DNA of 13,617 nucleotides, taken from the NCBI GenBank assembly GCA_024278255.1, contig JAJRTP010000656.1, forward strand, positions 1-13,617, given 5' to 3'. This DNA is from Chloroflexota bacterium. Lineage in GTDB: Bacteria; Chloroflexota; Anaerolineae; Promineifilales; Promineifilaceae. Shown here one piece after another: positions 11,101 to 13,617 of the stretch. The position numbers were made by a program, and so were the translations under genes. The notes under the pieces were generated by a model. The model was not told the DNA's origin and ran no database searches. It was given only the letters and a program-made list of their open reading frames with translations. Position 1 is the first letter of the stretch, and every line of letters begins with the position of its first letter.

Positions 11101-13617
11101 CCGTCAACGACACGCCCACGGCCGCAGACGACAGTTACGACGCGGTGCAAAACGTGACGCTGGTTGTGGCTGCACCCGGCGTGCTGGATAATGATAACGA
11201 TGTGGACGGGGATGGGCTGACGGCCGCGTTGGAAACTGCTCCCATTACCGGAACCCTGGTCATCAGCCCGGACGGCGCCTTCAGCTACGCGCCGCCGCCT
11301 GATTATACCGGCGTCGTGACCTTTACCTACCGCGCCGACGACGGAACGACCCAATCCGCCCCGGCCGCCGTTACCCTGAACGTGCAGCAGGATACGGACG
11401 GCGACGGCCTGTCCGACGCCGCCGAAGGGAGCGCCGATTCCGACGGAGACGGCATCCCGGATTACCTGGAACCGAATGACCAGGATACGGACGGGGACGG
11501 AACGCCCAACCATCTGGACAATGACGACGACGGGGACGGCGTACCCACCGCCACAGAATGCCCCGCCGGACTCCCCTGCCGGGACAGCGACGGAGACGGG
11601 GCGCCTGACTACCTGGACGCGGACGACGACGGCGACGGCATCCCCACCCTCACCGAAGGGAGCGCCGATTCTGACGGCGACGGCATCCCGGATTACCTGG
11701 AACCGAATGACCTGGATACGGACGGGGACGGCGCGTTCAACTATCTGGACGCAGACGACGATGGGGACGGCGTGTCCACCACCGCAGAATGCCCCGGCGG
11801 CATTCCTTGCCCGGACAGCGATGGGGACGGTACGCCGGATTACCTGGACGCGGACGATGACGGGGACGGCGTGCCCACCGCCGACGAATGCCCCGGCGGA
11901 AACTGTGTGGATACGGACGGGGACGGCGCGGCCGATTACCTGGACGCGGACGACGATGGGGACGGCATTCCCACGGCCGCCGAATGCCCCGGCGGCGTCT
12001 GCCCGGACGCGGACGGGGACGGCCTGCCCGACTATCTGGAAGATAACGGCGCCGACACGGACGGGGACGGCCTGACCAACGATCAGGACGCGGACGACGA
12101 CGGGGACGGTATCCCCACGGCCGACGAATGCAGCGGCGGTATCCCCTGCCCGGATACGGGCGGGGACGGAATACCGGATTATCTGGACCCGAATGAGGCG
12201 CCGACGGCCGTTGACGACAGCTACAATATTAATGAAGACGCTGTCCTGACAATCGACGCTTCTTCCGGCGTGCTGAACAATGACAGCGACGCCGACGGCC
12301 CAACCCTGACCGTCTCGCTGGATCAGGACGCGAGCTATGGGACGCTGACGCTGAACAGCGACGGTTCCTTCAGCTATACGCCCAATGCCGATTACAACGG
12401 GACGGACAGTTTCCGCTACGCAGCCAGCGACGGCTACCTGACGGCGACGGCGACGGTGACGATTACCGTTGTTCCTGTCAATGATGCGCCCACGGCCGTA
12501 GACGACAACGGCGGCAGCACAGACGAAGACACTCCCTTTACCACCGGCAGCGTCTTGCCCAACGACAGCGACCCGGAGAATGATCCGTTAAGCGTGAGCG
12601 GTCTGGACACGGCGGGGACGCAGGGCAGCGTGACAGATAATGGGGACGGCACGTTCAACTACGACCCCAACGGCCGGTTTGAATATCTGGCGGCGGGGGA
12701 GACGGCGACGGACAGCTTTGGTTACACGGTGAGTGATGGCAGTTTGACGGATACGGCCGTCGTTACCATCACCATTAGCGGCGTGAACGATGCGCCCGCC
12801 GCCAACGACGACAACGAAACGACGGACGAAGCTACGGCCGTGACCATCCCCGTTCTGGACAATGACAGCGACCCGGATGCCAGCGACAGCCTGAGCGTGA
12901 CCGGCGTCGTCACGACCGGGACGCAGGGCGCAGTGACGCTGGTGAGCGGTAGCGTACAGTATGACCCGAATGGGGCGTTTGATTATCTGGGCGCGGGAGC
13001 GGTGGCGACGGACGTGTTCACTTACACGATTAGCGATGGAAATGGGGGGACGGCGGCGGCCGTCGTGACCGTCACTGTTACTGGTCTGAACGATGCGCCT
13101 GCGGCCGGGGACGATACGGCGGTTGCCGACGAGGACAATCCCATCACTATTGCCAACGTGATGGACAACGACAATGACCCCAATGGGGACAGCCTGAGCG
13201 TGACCGGCGTCATCACGGCCGGGACGCAAGGCGCGGTGACGGATAACGGGGACGGCACGTTTGGTTACGATCCCAACGGCCGGTTTGAATACCTGGCGGC
13301 GGGGATGACGGCGACGGACGTGTTCAGTTACACGGTGAGCGACGGCTCGTTGACGGATACGGCCGCCGTCGTCATCACCATTACCGGCGTGAATGACGCG
13401 CCTGTGGCGGTGGACGATACGGCCAGTACAGACGAGGATACGCCGCGCGTCATTGCCGCGCGAGGGAATGATACGGACGTGGATGGAGATACGCTGACGA
13501 TTACGGCCGTCGGCGCTCCGGCTAACGGTTCGGCGACGACGGACGGCGGCACGATTACCTACACCCCGGCACCCAACTTCTACGGCACGGACGTGTTCAC
13601 CTACACGGTCAGCGACG
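8190..13617 (+). CDS. Very large secreted multidomain surface protein (MAM/Calx-beta/TIG/cadherin-like/TSP3), 3' end outside window
   Basis: One frame runs from ATG at 8190 to the window end without a stop (1809 codons). GAGGTG 7 bp upstream supports this start over an in-frame ATG 15 bp earlier. Residues 1-38 are a signal peptide: basic start, hydrophobic 15-31, likely cleavage after SQA. Domains in order are: a MAM-like domain (about 46-220, ending MAIDDFMIYE), a Calx-beta-like domain (227-343), a short calcium-loop segment (345-365), a galactose-binding-like domain (369-501), an Ig-like domain (504-616), a TIG/IPT domain (623-705), four cadherin-like repeats (705-1067), an Asp-rich TSP3 block (1068-1334) and at least five more cadherin-like repeats (1335 onward). 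Such proteins are usually Ca2+-stabilised adhesins or matrix proteins. No sorting signal is visible, because the C-terminus is outside. The domain names before the TIG are the least certain part. Confidence 0.88.
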   Translation, partial: MKRKTLSETMFGNNWLIVLGIIIFTIITGLLRPSASQAAPAQVVNTFPYVQNFDSFTTCSTTPGVSCTLSAEWINDAGDDIDWTVNSGNTPSFNTGPSADHTSGSGNYLYTESSDPNFDKQANLISPRIDLSGGIASPWLSFWYHMYGGSMGVMHVDISTDDGATWTNDIIPAWTDNQDAWQEKTVSLEPYVGQSQVRIRFRGITGPNWQSDMAIDDFMIYEPPPGIRFLTPWSGSLTLYENGPAQTYQIGLWTVPAGDVGITVTADSQSEVSLDGSNFAITQTFVLTGTAVQNITVRATDDALIEGTHATTITHTITATADPANYPATTSIPTINAAVSDNDFDSDGDNIADAYDSDPNDPNIPGSYPSVTYLTDIDNEDNIQSGNSDGDLGQCVFNTSDNHPIEFNIFIDEALPTSSAYLSLFVEDVDWPDEQNEVFLNGHSLGYIIGEDGLNYSTMMVVPDISWVRWGNNLVQIDVDQLSTGNWCANVQSGQLVTDYQDGQYDASIRYLNTDNNVYAYGSTVTTTLEVDTTDPVSQTTRLELILRDPDGTIINFDSNTAAQNWVVTGTADEPYQWVFTLPVTGTAGLWGVTLTVYDAATGAFQDTQTVSFAVPDLSVVLPTIAGITPDNGYEAQATAVTIQGTNFDSSTTCTVGGLSLSNATVVDNNTITGNVSAALTPGVYDVVCTNAFGSDTLSAGFTVNDAPDANDDTAVTDEDTAVTIDALSNDVDTDSSLTITAVGAAVNGAALTNGSVITYTPALNFYGTDVFTYTVSDGSLSDTATITVTVNPVNDAPTAGDDTATTNEDTAVTIDVLANDNDVDSSLTITAVGSPGSGTATISAGQIVYTPTPNFNGTDVFTYTVSDGSLGDMATITVTVNAVNDAPTAADDTAVTDEDTAVTIAPLVSDVDGDSLIITPGAPSNGTAIAAGTTITYTPNADFNGTDVFTYTVSDGALSDTATITVTVNAVNDTPTAADDSYDAVQNVTLVVAAPGVLDNDNDVDGDGLTAALETAPITGTLVISPDGAFSYAPPPDYTGVVTFTYRADDGTTQSAPAAVTLNVQQDTDGDGLSDAAEGSADSDGDGIPDYLEPNDQDTDGDGTPNHLDNDDDGDGVPTATECPAGLPCRDSDGDGAPDYLDADDDGDGIPTLTEGSADSDGDGIPDYLEPNDLDTDGDGAFNYLDADDDGDGVSTTAECPGGIPCPDSDGDGTPDYLDADDDGDGVPTADECPGGNCVDTDGDGAADYLDADDDGDGIPTAAECPGGVCPDADGDGLPDYLEDNGADTDGDGLTNDQDADDDGDGIPTADECSGGIPCPDTGGDGIPDYLDPNEAPTAVDDSYNINEDAVLTIDASSGVLNNDSDADGPTLTVSLDQDASYGTLTLNSDGSFSYTPNADYNGTDSFRYAASDGYLTATATVTITVVPVNDAPTAVDDNGGSTDEDTPFTTGSVLPNDSDPENDPLSVSGLDTAGTQGSVTDNGDGTFNYDPNGRFEYLAAGETATDSFGYTVSDGSLTDTAVVTITISGVNDAPAANDDNETTDEATAVTIPVLDNDSDPDASDSLSVTGVVTTGTQGAVTLVSGSVQYDPNGAFDYLGAGAVATDVFTYTISDGNGGTAAAVVTVTVTGLNDAPAAGDDTAVADEDNPITIANVMDNDNDPNGDSLSVTGVITAGTQGAVTDNGDGTFGYDPNGRFEYLAAGMTATDVFSYTVSDGSLTDTAAVVITITGVNDAPVAVDDTASTDEDTPRVIAARGNDTDVDGDTLTITAVGAPANGSATTDGGTITYTPAPNFYGTDVFTYTVSD
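10302..11390 (+). repeat. Cadherin-like tandem repeats, block 1 (4 copies)
   Basis: The repeats start at the N-D-x-P motif at 10302, 10572, 10842 and 11106. The first three are 270, 270 and 264 bp long and very alike, with DDTAVTDEDTAVTI at the front and GTDVFTYTVSDG near the end. The fourth (DDSYDAVQNVTLVV...) is diverged and resembles the first copy of block 2 more than its neighbours. The copies belong to the VCBS/bacterial cadherin-like family. Confidence 0.9.
11391..12190 (+). repeat. TSP3-type calcium-binding Asp-rich repeat block
   Basis: About 267 residues are built from DxDGDG units, including six copies of DDDGDG alternating with DYLD or DYLE. Five of the units end in a small cysteine loop: ECPAGLPC, ECPGGIPC, ECPGGNC, ECPGGVC and ECSGGIPC. 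In thrombospondin type-3 repeats the Asp side chains bind Ca2+, and short cysteine loops can form disulfides. The block interrupts the cadherin-like repeats. Confidence 0.9.
12192..13617 (+). repeat. Cadherin-like tandem repeats, block 2 (at least 5 copies, open at window end)
   Basis: The repeats start at 12192, 12480, 12786, 13089 and 13392. The first is 288 bp and the next three are 306, 303 and 303 bp. The longer units share LSVTGV..TGTQGAVT, DPNGRFEYL and AAG.TATD segments that block 1 lacks. The last, incomplete copy returns to the block 1 type (DTLTITAVGAPANGS, NFYGTDVFTYTVSD). Confidence 0.9.

Larger units (their letters stand above)
1212..13510. repeat. Dispersed iterated palindrome ACGGCCGT (about 27 copies)
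   Basis: The perfect octamer was found by eye about 27 times, the first at 1212-1219 and the last at 13503-13510. About 13 copies lie before 8190, spread over genes on both strands. In moeA it is read in all three frames (as N-G-R, T-A-V and R-P-L/Y), so protein sequence does not explain it. Copies inside the cadherin-like repeats are partly due to repeat duplication. A simple base-composition estimate predicts less than one copy in the window. Confidence 0.85.

Noticed and set aside
11476..12075. Plus-strand frame of 199 codons rich in Thr, Arg and Gly
   Set aside because: It is the shifted reading of the TSP3-coding repeats, and the in-frame protein is continuous on both sides.
10004..13552. 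Series of minus-strand frames of 63-213 codons through the repeat region
   Set aside because: They recur with the cadherin-like repeat period and come from the codon pattern (RNY, GAC-rich) of the plus-strand gene. None has a convincing start signal.

Overview
The window is GC-rich bacterial DNA. The most likely source is a Chloroflexota (Anaerolineae-like) organism, possibly from a metagenome. This is an inference from the gene types (sugar-phosphate microcompartment genes, a MoeA-PBP fusion, a very large cadherin-like/TSP3 surface protein), the many short tandem repeats between and inside genes, and one extremely frequent 8-bp palindrome (ACGGCCGT). No rRNA or other phylogenetic marker is present to prove it.

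Layout. (1) 1-1159, minus strand: a DDE transposase gene of the IS481/IS3-like integrase type. Its 3' end lies beyond base 1. (2) 1185-4465, minus strand: a compact operon read from right to left, lepB (signal peptidase I), an RpiB-like sugar-phosphate isomerase, DeoC (deoxyribose-phosphate aldolase), a YgiT-type zinc-finger protein and a tandem-domain microcompartment shell protein (BMC-T). A sigma70-like promoter lies upstream of lepB at 4497-4525. DeoC and RpiB both carry N-terminal amphipathic helices of the encapsulation-peptide type. With the shell protein they match the described sugar-phosphate-utilizing (SPU) class of bacterial microcompartments. Any other shell genes are outside the window or were lost next to the IS. 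(3) 4635-4796, plus strand: tRNA-Lys(UUU) with its own promoter and a rho-independent terminator. (4) 4810-7868, plus strand: a moeA-PBP fusion gene overlapped by the ribosome-binding site of a PHP-domain phosphoesterase gene, closed by a terminator. (5) 7869-8189: a non-coding leader with small hairpins. (6) 8190 to the window end, plus strand: one uninterrupted reading frame of at least 1809 codons for a secreted, probably calcium-binding surface protein. It has a signal peptide, MAM-like and Calx-beta-like domains, a TIG domain, four cadherin-like repeats, an aspartate-rich TSP3 block and at least five more cadherin-like repeats. It is still open at base 13617.

How the genes may work together. 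The BMC genes suggest that 2-deoxyribose-5-phosphate is cleaved to glyceraldehyde-3-phosphate and acetaldehyde inside a shell, with RpiB interconverting a related sugar phosphate. Signal peptidase I leading this operon is unexpected and may be simple co-transcription. MoeA-PBP belongs to molybdenum cofactor synthesis. The surface protein is probably an adhesin or matrix protein.

Beyond the genes, the clearest unusual signals are the iterated palindrome, the in-frame heptamer and octamer repeat insertions inside rpiB and moeA, and the replacement of the RpiB catalytic cysteine by aspartate. All positions, counts and family assignments come from reading the sequence; no database search was run.
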